The notes below the pieces were generated by a model. That model did no database searches and had not been told where the DNA came from. It was given only the letters and a program-made list of their open reading frames with translations. DNA of 55,647 nucleotides, from assembly GCA_018333075.1 (NCBI GenBank), contig BORH01000023.1, forward strand, positions 1-55,647, in the 5' to 3' direction. Positions 1 to 8,543 of the stretch are shown here, piece by piece (the first letter of the stretch is position 1; each line of letters begins with the position of its first letter). Both the position numbers and the translations under genes were made by a program. The DNA is from Heyndrickxia sporothermodurans. GTDB taxonomy: Bacteria > Bacillota > Bacilli > Bacillales > Bacillaceae_C.

Positions 1-302
1 CTTGCATTTTAAACTTCATATAAGAGCTCCTCCTTAGATTTGAGTTTTAGAGTGGTTTCTATACTCTTATCTTACTGAGGGGCTCTATTTTTTTCAAAGT
101 CGAAATTAACGCACTACAGGAATGCTATAGGGTGCGATAGTTTAAGCACCGAGTTGTCTTTTAAGGGCAGCCCTTTTTAATAGAAAGATTCAGGGTTAAA
201 TTTATCGGTTTAGTAAAATAAAGTATAGTTTTTTTACTTTAATTATGAAGTTGACGGTGTTATACTTGTTATTAACCAACGGTCAATAAAAGGAGTTAGA
301 AA
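1..302. other. Intergenic region at left edge
   Basis: No coding region could be supported. A short hairpin (AAGGG-CAG-CCCTT followed by T's, about 163-177) resembles a weak terminator for a gene left of the window. The right part is the AT-rich promoter region of the TetR gene. Confidence 0.4.
272..286. promoter_or_regulatory. Putative TetR operator, copy 1
   Basis: TTAACCAACGGTCAA lies just upstream of the tetR ribosome site and is a degenerate version of the perfect palindrome at 930-948 in front of the next gene. The shared CCA..GGTCAA core suggests the same repressor binds both and controls its own gene. Confidence 0.55.
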
Positions 303-875
303 ATGTCGCCCCGTAAAACAACTTCTCAAGAGCTGACAAGAGAAATAATTTTAGAGAAAGCACGAACCCAATTTGTTGAAAAAGGTTTTCAACAAATTTC
401 CATGCGCAGTATTGCAAAGCAACTGGGCTGTAGTCATGGAGCAATCTATTACCATTTTAAAAATAAAGCAGAACTGTTTTATGCGATTGTAGAAGATGAT
501 TTTTCTAAACTGAACAATCGGCTAGAAGAAACCATTCAAGGATCTGAAGATGATTCGACAAAGCTCTATAATATACTTATTCGCTTTATTGAATTTGGAT
601 TAAACCATCAAAGTCAGTATGAAATCATGTTTATGGTAAGAAATACAGAAGTAGATAGTCTATCCCAAGTAGCAGCCAATCACAGTTATCAAATGTTTGC
701 TCAAACGGTCCAAGCTCTATCAAAGAAAAAACTGGAGATTATAGACGTGTGGTCTGCATTTTTAGCACTACATGGCTTTGTTTCTCATTATCGTGGCTAT
801 GTTGGTAATTTTGAGGAAGCTAAGTTGGCAGCTAAATCACACGTGAATTTTATCATAAAAGGTTTAAATGGATAG
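303..875 (+). CDS. TetR/AcrR family transcriptional regulator
   Basis: 190-aa regulator. Residues about 12-60 form a TetR helix-turn-helix (REIILEKARTQFVEKGF, then a recognition region ending HGAIYYHFKNKAELF), followed by a helical ligand-binding domain. The start is set by AAAGGAG seven bases upstream. It is followed 93 bp later by an NAD-dependent epimerase gene, and related operator-like sequences precede both genes, so it probably represses itself and the epimerase. The inducer is unknown. Family assignment is secure; the target assignment rests on the shared palindromes. Confidence 0.9.
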   Translation: MSPRKTTSQELTREIILEKARTQFVEKGFQQISMRSIAKQLGCSHGAIYYHFKNKAELFYAIVEDDFSKLNNRLEETIQGSEDDSTKLYNILIRFIEFGLNHQSQYEIMFMVRNTEVDSLSQVAANHSYQMFAQTVQALSKKKLEIIDVWSAFLALHGFVSHYRGYVGNFEEAKLAAKSHVNFIIKGLNG

Positions 876-929
876 AGCAGCTCTAAATTATTTTGCAGGT
901 TTAGAGCTTGCATATATTTTTTTAGCAAT

Positions 930-948
930 AATTGACCATTGGTCAATT
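930..948. promoter_or_regulatory. Perfect 19-bp palindrome, putative TetR operator, copy 2
   Basis: AATTGACCA-T-TGGTCAATT is a perfect inverted repeat around base 939, immediately upstream of the epimerase ribosome site AAAGGAAGGG. TetR repressors typically bind such palindromes, and a weaker copy lies before tetR itself. Confidence 0.65.
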
Positions 949-968
949 ATAAAGGAAGGGTGTCATTA

Positions 969-1904
969 ATGAAGAAAGCATTAGTATTAGGTGCAACAGG
1001 TGGAATAGGTTATGCATTGGTTCGTGAGTTGGTTGAACGAGGTGTGGATGTCGTTGCTTTTTCAAGAGGAAAGGAGAGGTTACATGCTCTCTATCAGAAT
1101 GAATCAAAGGTATCCATTTTTTCAGGGGATGCATTAGTGGAAAAGGATGTAATCGAGGCAGCCGATGGTGTAGATGTAATCTTTCATGCAGTTAGCTTTC
1201 CTTATCAGGAATGGAAGGATAAGCATCCTTTATGCATAGAGATAATAGTCCGGGCTGCCGAAATGCATCAAACAAAAATTGCACTTGTGGATAATATTTA
1301 TGCTTATGGCAGGCAATCCAAAATAGAAGTAATTGAAGATACAAAGAAGGAGCCACATACAAAAAAGGGAAAGATCCGACTCGCAATGGAACATAGATTA
1401 AAAAGAAGTAATGTCCCTTGTTTGATTGTGCATATGCCCGATCTATACGGGCCAAATGCGGAAAATACACTCCTTCATGAAACACTAAAAAACGTTGTTC
1501 TAAATAAATCCACGAATTTTGTTGGTGACATTAAGGTGGCTCGAGAGTTTATTTTTACCTTGGACGGTGCAAAGGCAATGGTGGAACTAGCTTTACGAGA
1601 AGATACGTACAACCAAAATTGGAATATCCCATCTACACATCCAATAACAGGAGAAGAAATAATTGAGATATTGCGTAAGGAAGTAGGATATAAAAAGTCG
1701 ATTAGAACCGTGTCAAAAACAATGATTCGATTTATCGGATTATTTCAGCCGTTCATGAGAGAGGTGGTAGAGATGATGTACTTGACAGAGGATCCTGTAA
1801 TCTTAAGTGGTAAGAAGTACGAAGCGAAAATAGGACCGATACCACATACTCCGTATAAAAAAGGAATTAAGGAAACATTAAATTGGATGAATGAGAAGGT
1901 ATAG
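969..1904 (+). CDS. NAD-dependent epimerase/dehydratase family protein
   Basis: 311-aa short-chain-dehydrogenase-like protein of the extended (atypical) class. The N-terminus carries the Rossmann glycine motif GATGGIGYALV at about residues 8-18. The catalytic region has NIYAYGRQ, a variant of the YxxxK site. ATG 969 is preferred because AAAGGAAGGG precedes it; a TTG at 939 would lie inside the operator palindrome. Probably acts on a nucleotide-sugar or small carbonyl substrate; none can be named. It sits behind a TetR gene sharing its operator, so it is probably inducible. Confidence 0.85.
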   Translation: MKKALVLGATGGIGYALVRELVERGVDVVAFSRGKERLHALYQNESKVSIFSGDALVEKDVIEAADGVDVIFHAVSFPYQEWKDKHPLCIEIIVRAAEMHQTKIALVDNIYAYGRQSKIEVIEDTKKEPHTKKGKIRLAMEHRLKRSNVPCLIVHMPDLYGPNAENTLLHETLKNVVLNKSTNFVGDIKVAREFIFTLDGAKAMVELALREDTYNQNWNIPSTHPITGEEIIEILRKEVGYKKSIRTVSKTMIRFIGLFQPFMREVVEMMYLTEDPVILSGKKYEAKIGPIPHTPYKKGIKETLNWMNEKV

Positions 1905-1928
1905 GGGTAACTTACCATTTAATATGTA

Positions 1929-1990
1929 GGGGCGCAATTCCAAAATAAGATTTGCGTTCTTTCCTTATGTATAAGACCAGATTGTGAAGG
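1929..1990 (+). repeat. Dispersed palindromic repeat family 2, copy 1
   Basis: GGGGCGC...TTGCG hairpin followed by a CCAGATTGTGAAGGA tail. It aligns base for base with the element at 4426-4486 (same spacing, roughly 70 percent identity by eye). See the related copies at 6485, 35207, 36381 and 37401. Confidence 0.6.
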
Positions 1991-2119
1991 ATTGTACTTA
2001 TGCTAACGGAGGTTAGTTTAACAAGCATAGCAGTGAAACGATATCTCTATAGCAGTCGTATAATTTAATAGACGTGGTCACTAAACATAAGATTGAAGGA
2101 ATAATGGGAGGAATTTTAG

Positions 2120-2646
2120 TTGTCAAATGTTATTTTGATTAGGGAAAATCAGGAACTGGGAAAACGACATTGGCGAATGCATTAGGAAAGAAACTAAACA
2201 TAATAGTTTTACACAAGGACGATATATATGATACTGTTTCAAATTTCATAAATAATAAAGCAGATAGGAATAAAATCTGTTTTGAAATCTTATACAAATT
2301 ACTCAAATCTTCAATGGTATCTGGTGTTGATATTGTTATTGATTTTGGATTTAACCACTTGGATGATGTAGAGCATTTAAAAAGTTGGATTCGTCAACAT
2401 AAGGGTAATATAAAGTCGATTCTATGTACTTGTGAAGACTCCATTTGGGCTGAAAGGTTGAATAAGAGAAAATTTAATCCATTACCTAATCAATTAATAA
2501 CTAATATTGAAGAGTTTAAGAAGCATTATTCAAAAATGCGTACGGGTGTCCTGGAGGATGAGCTTGTAATTGATACCTCAACAGATCTAGATGATTTGGT
2601 TGAACAGACAGTTAAATATATCTTGTATTCAAAAGGTTATATGTAA
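2120..2646 (+). pseudogene. P-loop kinase-like ATPase, frameshifted in the Walker A region
   Basis: Small AAA/kinase-type P-loop NTPase of about 175 aa when repaired. GGGAGG at 2105-2110 precedes TTG 2120, which reads VSNVILI. One missing base in the G-run at 2142-2144 then moves the reading frame: the Walker A motif GKSGTGKTTLANA (2143-2181) lies in another frame, directly after a TAG at 2140-2142, and stays open to 2646. The open part alone (from 2170) lacks the P-loop lysine, so the gene is probably inactive unless this is a sequencing error or slippage occurs. The body resembles shikimate/adenylyl-kinase-like proteins; substrate unknown. It stands alone. Confidence 0.75.
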
Positions 2647-2674
2647 TGTAATTACAACAAGGCTTTTTCCATAT

Positions 2675-2714
2675 AAGGGGCATTAATCCGAGAAGGATTA
2701 TGCTCTATTTTATT
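2675..2714 (+). terminator. Hairpin with GCATTAATCC stem (repeat family 3)
   Basis: GGGGCATTAATCC-GAGAA-GGATTATGCT followed by a T-rich run, placed just after the kinase pseudogene. A close relative in opposite orientation lies at 51561-51593, so this is a repeated terminator-like hairpin. Confidence 0.5.
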
Positions 2715-2835
2715 AAAGTTTCTTCTTGAGCTAAATGTGAACAATCGTCATTAGCATTTTTCAATAATCGTGATGACGTTCATGTGATAGACGGGTTGGC
2801 AGTACCCCCATTAGAGCTAATTATTCTAAAAAAGG

Positions 2836-2869
2836 AAGACGCCATCCAAAATACATCGGATAGCGCATT
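2836..2869 (-). terminator. Terminator of yoxD
   Basis: On the minus strand GCGCTATCC pairs with GGATGGCGT around an eight-base loop, followed by a T-rich stretch, directly downstream of the yoxD stop codon. Confidence 0.6.
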
Positions 2870-2888
2870 GGTTTTTCGAATAGTTCTA

Positions 2889-3605
2889 TTAAGGGTTCGT
2901 AGACCAAAGTCCAGCATGTTTTAATACAACACGTGGATGAAGTTTTAGCTGTGCAACCATTAAATCTGCTAAATCTTCTGCTTGCATCACTTTTTCTGGA
3001 TTGCCGTCTGTTAAGTTTAGCTCAACAGCCATATCTGTTGCAACTGTACTTGGCGTTAACGTTGTAACGCGAATATTTTTCTTACGCACTTCAAGCATTA
3101 ACGACTCACTGAGTCCGATAACTGCAGCTTTTGAAGCTGAGTATGCACTTGTAATGGGTGCACCTTTTTGACCAGCTGTTGATGAGATATTAATGATGTC
3201 GCCTGTGTTGCGTTCCATCATTTCCGGTAACACCGCACGTGTTGTGTAGTAAACACCTTTTACGTTGACATCGATAATATTTGTCCATTCTTCAGGCGTT
3301 AAGTCCATGAAGTTACCGAATTTCGAAATGCCGGCATTGTTTACTAAAATATCGATTGCACCAAGCTCGCCGCGAATTGATTCAACCGCTGTGGTAATAG
3401 AGTCTAAATCCGCTACATTTGCTACAGCGATTGCTACCTTCACATCATACTGTTTAAGTTCCTCAGCCACTTGTTGCAAATTTTCAAGAGTACGTCCAAT
3501 AAGACCTACGTGAATACCTTCTTTCGCGAAAGCTACTGCGGTTGCACGTCCGATACCACGCCCTGCTCCTGTAATTAATGCCACTTTTCCTGCGATTGTT
3601 TGCAT
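2889..3605 (-). CDS. yoxD: YoxD-type 3-oxoacyl-ACP reductase-like short-chain dehydrogenase
   Basis: 238-aa classical SDR, the length of Bacillus YoxD. Motifs: TGAGRGIG cofactor loop at residues 13-20, NNAG near 88, catalytic Ser of [15 protein letters not shown] (Tyr and Lys) near 155-161, and a conserved family C-terminus ending GLWSTNP. It should catalyse NAD(P)H-dependent carbonyl reduction in the cytosol; the physiological substrate is unknown. AAAGGAGAG lies eight bases before the ATG. It is divergent from an HxlR regulator gene, sharing a 280-bp intergenic region. Confidence 0.9.
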   Translation of the reverse strand: MQTIAGKVALITGAGRGIGRATAVAFAKEGIHVGLIGRTLENLQQVAEELKQYDVKVAIAVANVADLDSITTAVESIRGELGAIDILVNNAGISKFGNFMDLTPEEWTNIIDVNVKGVYYTTRAVLPEMMERNTGDIINISSTAGQKGAPITSAYSASKAAVIGLSESLMLEVRKKNIRVTTLTPSTVATDMAVELNLTDGNPEKVMQAEDLADLMVAQLKLHPRVVLKHAGLWSTNP

Positions 3606-3843
3606 GTTTTTTCTCTCCTTTAGATGAGATAGTTTTATTTTAGACGAAATAAAGTGTATTAAACTAAAACATTTTATAAATTATATAAGGTGAGTTTGAA
3701 AGAATTGTTCTGGTAATATAGTGAATAGCGCTGTTTTACTCATAAATGTTTGCCGCCTAAAATAGATAAAGATTTGTCTTAAAGACTAACCTCATTCTAC
3801 TACAGTTTTCTACATTGTGAAGAATGCACTTTTTTGTGCGGAG

Positions 3844-3859
3844 GTTACCAAAAGGTAAC
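3844..3859. promoter_or_regulatory. Inverted repeat GTTACC-AAAA-GGTAAC, putative HxlR operator
   Basis: Perfect 6-bp arms around four A's, 26 bp before the HxlR start codon and in the intergenic region shared with yoxD. HxlR proteins bind short dyads of this kind, so autoregulation and possible control of yoxD are plausible. Confidence 0.5.
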
Positions 3860-3885
3860 TTATCTATATGAAAGGGAGTAGTTCT

Positions 3886-4329
3886 ATGTCGGATAAATTA
3901 AGAGAAGAGATAAAGGAGAGAATATTAAATAATGATTATCATTGTGAAAAAGAACTTACCTTATCGATTATTAGCGGGAAATGGAAAGTTGTTATTTTGT
4001 GGCATTTAGGTGTAGAAGGACCACATCGCTTCAGTGAACTACAAAGACTTTTTCCGAAAATATCTCATAAGATATTAACCAACCAATTACGTGAACTGAT
4101 GGAAGATGGAATTGTTCATAGAGAAGTGTTTCCAGAAATTCCTCCGAAAGTCGAATATTCAATGACTGAACTAGGGATGACGTTATTACCAATCGTTGAG
4201 ATGATGTATGAATGGGGAAAAAAGAGAATCGATCAAATTAAACTAGAAAGCAACGATTTGAATAAGAAAAATAACGAGGTCATTTCCAATGATCTAAACT
4301 CCCGGTCCTGTCAGCAAAAGCTATATTGA
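3886..4329 (+). CDS. HxlR-family winged-helix transcriptional regulator
   Basis: 147 aa from ATG 3886, which has AAAGGGAG seven bases upstream; an ATG at 3868 has no such site. The HxlR core is clear: CEKELTLSIISGKWKVVILWHL, then FSELQRLFPKISHKILTNQLREL and the wing EYSMTELG. A cysteine near the domain start (residue 19) is in the position used for thiol sensing in YodB-like members, though redox sensing is only a possibility. The C-terminal 25 residues are polar and variable. Divergent from yoxD with a dyad between them. Confidence 0.9.
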   Translation: MSDKLREEIKERILNNDYHCEKELTLSIISGKWKVVILWHLGVEGPHRFSELQRLFPKISHKILTNQLRELMEDGIVHREVFPEIPPKVEYSMTELGMTLLPIVEMMYEWGKKRIDQIKLESNDLNKKNNEVISNDLNSRSCQQKLY

Positions 4330-4425
4330 AGAGAAAAAAGGATATATTGTTGTATCAAATCTCGGATTTATTCCTTATCTATGTTTAAAAAGAAAGGGAA
4401 TTAAGTTTTATCTTGTTTCAATATC

Positions 4426-4486
4426 GAGCGCCTTTCAGGAGTAAGAAGTGCGCTCTTTCTTTATGTAAAGGGCCAGATTGTGGAAT
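4426..4486 (+). repeat. Dispersed palindromic repeat family 2, copy 2
   Basis: GAGCGCC-loop-GTGCGCTC hairpin followed by TAAAGGGCCAGATTGTGG. The tail recurs almost exactly, inverted, at 36381-36398, and the whole unit aligns with 1929-1990. Confidence 0.65.
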
Positions 4487-4596
4487 AGTGTAATTTTTCT
4501 GAGAATCCGTTTTTTGAGGAATTAAACCGCAAAAAACAGTAAGATTTTCTTACCCCTTTATTTGGTACACTAAATGTACAAAAAAGGGGTGAGGCT

Positions 4597-5892
4597 ATGG
4601 AAAATCGTTCTATTGGATTATTTCAAGGAATTGCGTTATATATTGCAGCTATTCTAGGGTCAGGAGTCCTTTTCTTGTCGGGGGTTACAGCCTCAATAGC
4701 GGGTCCTGCATCCATTGTATCATGGCTTATCGTTATTCTAATTAGTTTTCCACTTGCTTATTCATTTGCGAGTTTGGCCCGACAATATCCAGATGCCGGT
4801 GGGGCAGCGACCTTTGTTAGAAATTCTTTTGGATATCATCTGGGGAATATTGTCGGGTGGTTTTACTTTGTAACGGCAGCAGTTGGCCAAACTATTGTAT
4901 CGTTAACTGGAGCTTTTTATGTTAGCAAGGCGTTTGGATTTTCACATTTTGAAACCACTCTAATTGCCGTTTTTATTTTGCTAATTGCAGGCGCTTTCAA
5001 TTACTTTGGTGTAAATATCAGTGGCAAAGTCGCATTGATTTTAAGTGCTTGTTTACTGGTTCTTTTATTGTTAGCTGTATTTGTGTCAATACCAAGTATA
5101 CAGTTGAAAAACTTCACGCCTTTTGTTCCGAATGGATGGTTTTCAGTCGGAAGCGCTATAACGGTTATTTTTTGGTCCTTTTTCGGTTGGGAGGCGATTT
5201 GTAGTCTGGCAAATCATTTTAAAAGGCCGGAAAAGGATATAGTGAAAGGAGCAATAGTAAGTGCAAGTGTTATTGGTGTATTATTTTTGGCGTTAAGTTT
5301 TGTCACCATTGGGACGGCGACATATGGTAGTAACGAAAGTAATTTCTCCCCTATTGGAGTTTTAATGGGGGAAGTGGTGGGTATAGGTGCTAAAGTTATT
5401 ACGGCTGTACTGGCATTTATCATTTGCACAGGAACAGCAAATACATTTGTGGCGAGTCTAACCCAATTGGGGTATTCTTTAAGCAGGGATGGTGCTTTTC
5501 CAAAGTTTTGTTCAAAACGACATTCAGTCACTAAAATTCCAAGGCGAATGGTTTTTTTTGTTATTTGTTTTGCGGTAGCGGGGGTTCTAGTGACCGAGGT
5601 ACTTTCATTAACATTTAACGATATTTTGTTTATCCCAACTTCTCTTGGGATTTTAGTTTACATTCTTTCTATGGCAGCTGGGGTTAAATTGTTTAAGAAG
5701 AGCACGTTGGCATGGTGGGCGTCGTTAGTTTCTTTAATTTTATGTTTACTTGTGATCCCATTTTTCCAATTATATATTTTCATTCCATTGATTGTCGTGG
5801 CTTTATATGCGGTTTATATGATTTTTAATAAGAAGATTTTTTCCAACAAGAGAGGGTTAAAATCCAATGAAGGACCAAAACAATATTTCTAA
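4597..5892 (+). CDS. APC-superfamily amino acid permease (YjeH-like)
   Basis: 431-aa integral membrane protein with about 12 hydrophobic segments. The N-terminal segment IAAILGSGVLFLSGVTAS carries the unwound GSG motif of APC transporters; FWSFFGWEAICSLANHFKRPEKD matches the conserved region around helix 6-7. Closest in character to YjeH-type amino acid exporters, but direction and substrate cannot be read from sequence. GGGGTGAGG precedes the start. The 3' end overlaps adaA by 26 bp, so the two are probably co-transcribed. Confidence 0.85.
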   Translation: MENRSIGLFQGIALYIAAILGSGVLFLSGVTASIAGPASIVSWLIVILISFPLAYSFASLARQYPDAGGAATFVRNSFGYHLGNIVGWFYFVTAAVGQTIVSLTGAFYVSKAFGFSHFETTLIAVFILLIAGAFNYFGVNISGKVALILSACLLVLLLLAVFVSIPSIQLKNFTPFVPNGWFSVGSAITVIFWSFFGWEAICSLANHFKRPEKDIVKGAIVSASVIGVLFLALSFVTIGTATYGSNESNFSPIGVLMGEVVGIGAKVITAVLAFIICTGTANTFVASLTQLGYSLSRDGAFPKFCSKRHSVTKIPRRMVFFVICFAVAGVLVTEVLSLTFNDILFIPTSLGILVYILSMAAGVKLFKKSTLAWWASLVSLILCLLVIPFFQLYIFIPLIVVALYAVYMIFNKKIFSNKRGLKSNEGPKQYF

Positions 5893-6442
5893 AGATATCA
5901 TGTGGGAAGCAACTGTTTCGTGTGACCCTGCATACGATGGAATATTTTTTTATGCGGTAAAGACAACAGGGATTTTTTGTCGACCATCTTGTAAATCTAA
6001 AGTTCCTAAGTGTGAAAATGTATCCTTTTTTTTTCATGCAACTGAAGCTCAAAAAGCAGGATATCGACCTTGTAAAAGGTGTCGACCCGATTTAAAATCA
6101 AAGAATTATGACCCATTTATGCCGATCATAGAGGATACCATACGTCTTATTGAAAATAATTATGATCAAAAAATGCTTTTAGATGAAATGGCATCAAAAG
6201 TAGGAGTTAGCCGTTTTCATTTAAATCGGTCTTTTAAGGACAGAACAGGATATACACCCCGTATGTATTTGGAGAAAGTTAGAATTAAGAAGGCGAAAGA
6301 GCTTCTATTAACAACTACCTTAAACAGTACGGAAGTTGGTTATCAAATAGGGTATCAAAGTATTTCCAGTTTCTATAATGCGTTTAAACGTAGCACTGGA
6401 GTTTCGCCAAGTCAATTTCAAACTAATCATGTAAAAACATAA
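5867..6442 (+). CDS. adaA: AdaA: methylphosphotriester-DNA methyltransferase and AraC-type activator
   Basis: 191 aa. The N-terminal Ada zinc domain has all four cysteines, C38, C42, C69 and C72 (GIFCRPSC ... YRPCKRCRPD); in the family C38 takes the methyl group from an Sp-methylphosphotriester. Residues about 85-187 form an AraC double helix-turn-helix (MASKVGVSRFHLNRSFK and VGYQIGYQSISSFYNAFKRSTG). When methylated, AdaA activates alkylation-response genes. In Bacillus it is normally followed by adaB; no adaB lies here, and instead it overlaps an upstream permease gene by 26 bp. Confidence 0.93.
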   Translation: MKDQNNISKDIMWEATVSCDPAYDGIFFYAVKTTGIFCRPSCKSKVPKCENVSFFFHATEAQKAGYRPCKRCRPDLKSKNYDPFMPIIEDTIRLIENNYDQKMLLDEMASKVGVSRFHLNRSFKDRTGYTPRMYLEKVRIKKAKELLLTTTLNSTEVGYQIGYQSISSFYNAFKRSTGVSPSQFQTNHVKT

Positions 6443-6484
6443 GCTTATTAAGGGTCTAAAATTGAAAAAATAAATTCTTGTCTC

Positions 6485-6530
6485 TTCAACAATTGGGCGC
6501 TTTTCATTAGTAAGAAGGTGCCTTTTTATC
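6485..6530. repeat. Dispersed palindromic repeat family 2, partial copy 3
   Basis: TTCAACAATTGGGCGC followed by the hairpin half ending AAGGTGCC. It matches the outer arm and hairpin of the family-2 unit and lies 42 bp after adaA; it may double as a terminator. Confidence 0.5.
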
Positions 6531-6684
6531 GTGTGAAATATTGTAGTGGTAAATGAGGTATATGTTGCACAAAAAAGGATAGATTTCAGCAGATATTCTC
6601 ACCTGTTCATCTATCCTTTCCCACTTAATTAAATATAAAGTTTCTAATTATTTTCTTGTGAATAAAACTCGCTGAAGGTATTTT

Positions 6685-7608
6685 CTATGTTTCATCGATT
6701 ACCGTTCCCATCTGAGAAATATCATAGTCTCCTAGCGAATGAATTTCCGTCTGAAAGGATGGGGAGGATAGGATTTCTTTTACAATGTGTATCAGTTGTT
6801 CATTCTCTTTATTTTTTAAAATGACTAGGTCATAGCGTTCCGTTATTAATGGGATGAAATCTACACCGACGATTTTCGCTGCTTTTTCATTTCCGACCCC
6901 GACATTGGCTAGTTCAGTAGAAACCGCTGAAGCGACACTTAAGTGATTGCTTTCCTCATGATCATAGCCTTGAATTTCTTTTGCTGGTATTCCGTGAATT
7001 CTTAGCTGTTCATCCAGTAGGATGCGAGTTCCTGATCCACGCTCACGATTGACAATCGTTACATGCTTTTGGTGCAGATCCTTCCAGGAGGTGATGTTCA
7101 GAGGATTTCCTTTTTGAACGTAAAGTCCGGCTTTTCTTGAAATAAGATTGAGTAAAATATAGGGAAAGCCGACGAGAATCTTTTTAATATATGGTAGATT
7201 ATACTCTCCCGTGTCCCCATCAAACATATGTAAACTAACGATGTTGCCTTTTCCATTATACATCGAGATGAGACTGTTCAAGCTTCCTGTAAAAGATCTC
7301 AATGCTTTATAGGTAGAATTTTTTTCGATATGCTTTCCGAGAACATCGAGAACGATATCCTGACCACTAATAACAATATCAGAAGAGAGCTTCGTTTCGC
7401 CGCTTTGCTGAGGAGCTTGATGGACAAGCCTTTGCTTTGTTTTATGATTTTCTTTATACGCATCGAGGTCCTTTGCGTCCACCCGCATCTGTCTGCCCAC
7501 ACGGAATACAGGCAATTCACCCTTTTTGACAAGATCATATACGGTTAGCTTGGATACCTTTAACAGCTTCGATACTTCTTCAATCGTGTAGGAAAGCTCC
7601 TTTGACAT
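6685..7608 (-). CDS. yvgK: Molybdate-responsive regulator: MerR/excisionase-type HTH plus periplasmic-binding-like domain (YvgK)
   Basis: 307 aa from ATG 7608 (GGAGGG seven bases upstream). Residues 5-58 form an excisionase-type helix-turn-helix (YTIEEVSKLLKVSKLTVYDL, RVGRQMRV). Residues about 75-300 resemble a PBP-like domain (RGSGTRILLDEQL) seen in molybdate/tungstate-sensing regulators. It is divergent from modAB, the same arrangement as Bacillus yvgK-yvgLM, so it probably controls molybdate uptake by binding the tandem palindromes between the genes. Ligand identity is inferred from context. Confidence 0.85.
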   Translation of the reverse strand: MSKELSYTIEEVSKLLKVSKLTVYDLVKKGELPVFRVGRQMRVDAKDLDAYKENHKTKQRLVHQAPQQSGETKLSSDIVISGQDIVLDVLGKHIEKNSTYKALRSFTGSLNSLISMYNGKGNIVSLHMFDGDTGEYNLPYIKKILVGFPYILLNLISRKAGLYVQKGNPLNITSWKDLHQKHVTIVNRERGSGTRILLDEQLRIHGIPAKEIQGYDHEESNHLSVASAVSTELANVGVGNEKAAKIVGVDFIPLITERYDLVILKNKENEQLIHIVKEILSSPSFQTEIHSLGDYDISQMGTVIDET

Positions 7609-7690
7609 CTTCATCCCTCCTCTTATTATTCTATCTTAAAAAATATTTTTAAAGAATATTCTAAATAAAATTTATTTTGTACTTCTATTT

Positions 7691-7732
7691 TAGTTATATC
7701 TAATTATAATTAGTTATAACTAAACATAATTA
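7691..7732. promoter_or_regulatory. Overlapping palindromes in the yvgK-modA intergenic region
   Basis: Two perfect palindromes abut: TAATTATAATTA (7701-7712) and TTAGTTATAACTAA (7710-7723), flanked by imperfect copies TAGTTATATCTAA (7691) and ACATAATTA (7724). They sit just upstream of the modA ribosome site, the expected position for operators of the divergent HTH regulator. Confidence 0.6.
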
Positions 7733-7749
7733 GATGGGGGAGGCTAATC

Positions 7750-8538
7750 GTGAAAAAATTCTATCGTGTTGGTTTGTTGCTGATGCTGTCATTGTTGATT
7801 GTCGCTGGTTGCTCGACAAAGGAGCAGGTCAAAAAGGAGAAGAAGAATGAGGTAGAGCTGACGATTTCAGCTGCTGCTAGTTTACAGGATGCATTGAATG
7901 AGATTAAAGGGGATTTTGTAAAGGAACATCCAAATATAAAGTTAACCTTTAACTTTGGTGCTTCAGGTGCTCTTCAGCAGCAAATCGTCCAAGGCGCACC
8001 AGTTGATTTATTCTTCTCAGCCGCCGAGGATAAATTCGATCAATTAGTACAGGATGGACAAATTGATCAGAATAAAGGAATCGATTTAGTAGGAAACGAG
8101 CTCGTCTTAGTTGTGCCAAAGGATTCAAAGAAAGAGATTCAATCATTTGAGGACATGACAAAGGCAGATAAAATTGCACTTGGTACTCCTGAATCTGTTC
8201 CAGCTGGGCAATATGCAAAGCAAACCTTTGAGCATTTAAAGAATTGGGCAAACGTTGATAAGAAAGCCGTCTATGCAAAGGATGTTCGGCAAGTACTTAC
8301 ATATGTAGAAACAGGCAATGTCGATGCAGGAGTTGTTTATAAAACAGATGCCTTGATATCTCCAAAGGTGAAAATTGTTGCAACAGCAAAGGAAGAAACC
8401 CATACACCAATCATATATCCAGTAGGGATCATTAAAAAAAGCTCACATCCAAAAGAAGCGGAAGCCTTCTACGATTATCTTCAAAAGGAATCCTCCATCA
8501 AGACATTAGAAAAGTATGGATTTAAGGGGTTAAAATAA
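7750..8538 (+). CDS. modA: ModA, molybdate ABC transporter substrate-binding lipoprotein
   Basis: 262 aa, GTG start behind GGGGGAGG. Signal peptide with lipobox VAGC (Cys21). ModA hallmarks follow: ISAAASLQDALNEI, FNFGASGALQQQI, GAPVDLFFSA, and late VVYKTDA. In the family this extracellular lipoprotein binds molybdate (or tungstate) through Ser/Tyr hydroxyls and passes it to ModB. modB starts 5 bp downstream. No modC ATPase gene is adjacent. Confidence 0.95.
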   Translation: MKKFYRVGLLLMLSLLIVAGCSTKEQVKKEKKNEVELTISAAASLQDALNEIKGDFVKEHPNIKLTFNFGASGALQQQIVQGAPVDLFFSAAEDKFDQLVQDGQIDQNKGIDLVGNELVLVVPKDSKKEIQSFEDMTKADKIALGTPESVPAGQYAKQTFEHLKNWANVDKKAVYAKDVRQVLTYVETGNVDAGVVYKTDALISPKVKIVATAKEETHTPIIYPVGIIKKSSHPKEAEAFYDYLQKESSIKTLEKYGFKGLK

Positions 8539-8543
8539 ATTTC

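Noticed and set aside
939-968. TTG start at 939 for the epimerase
   Set aside because: It lies within the 19-bp operator palindrome and has no ribosome site; ATG 969 has AAAGGAAGGG.
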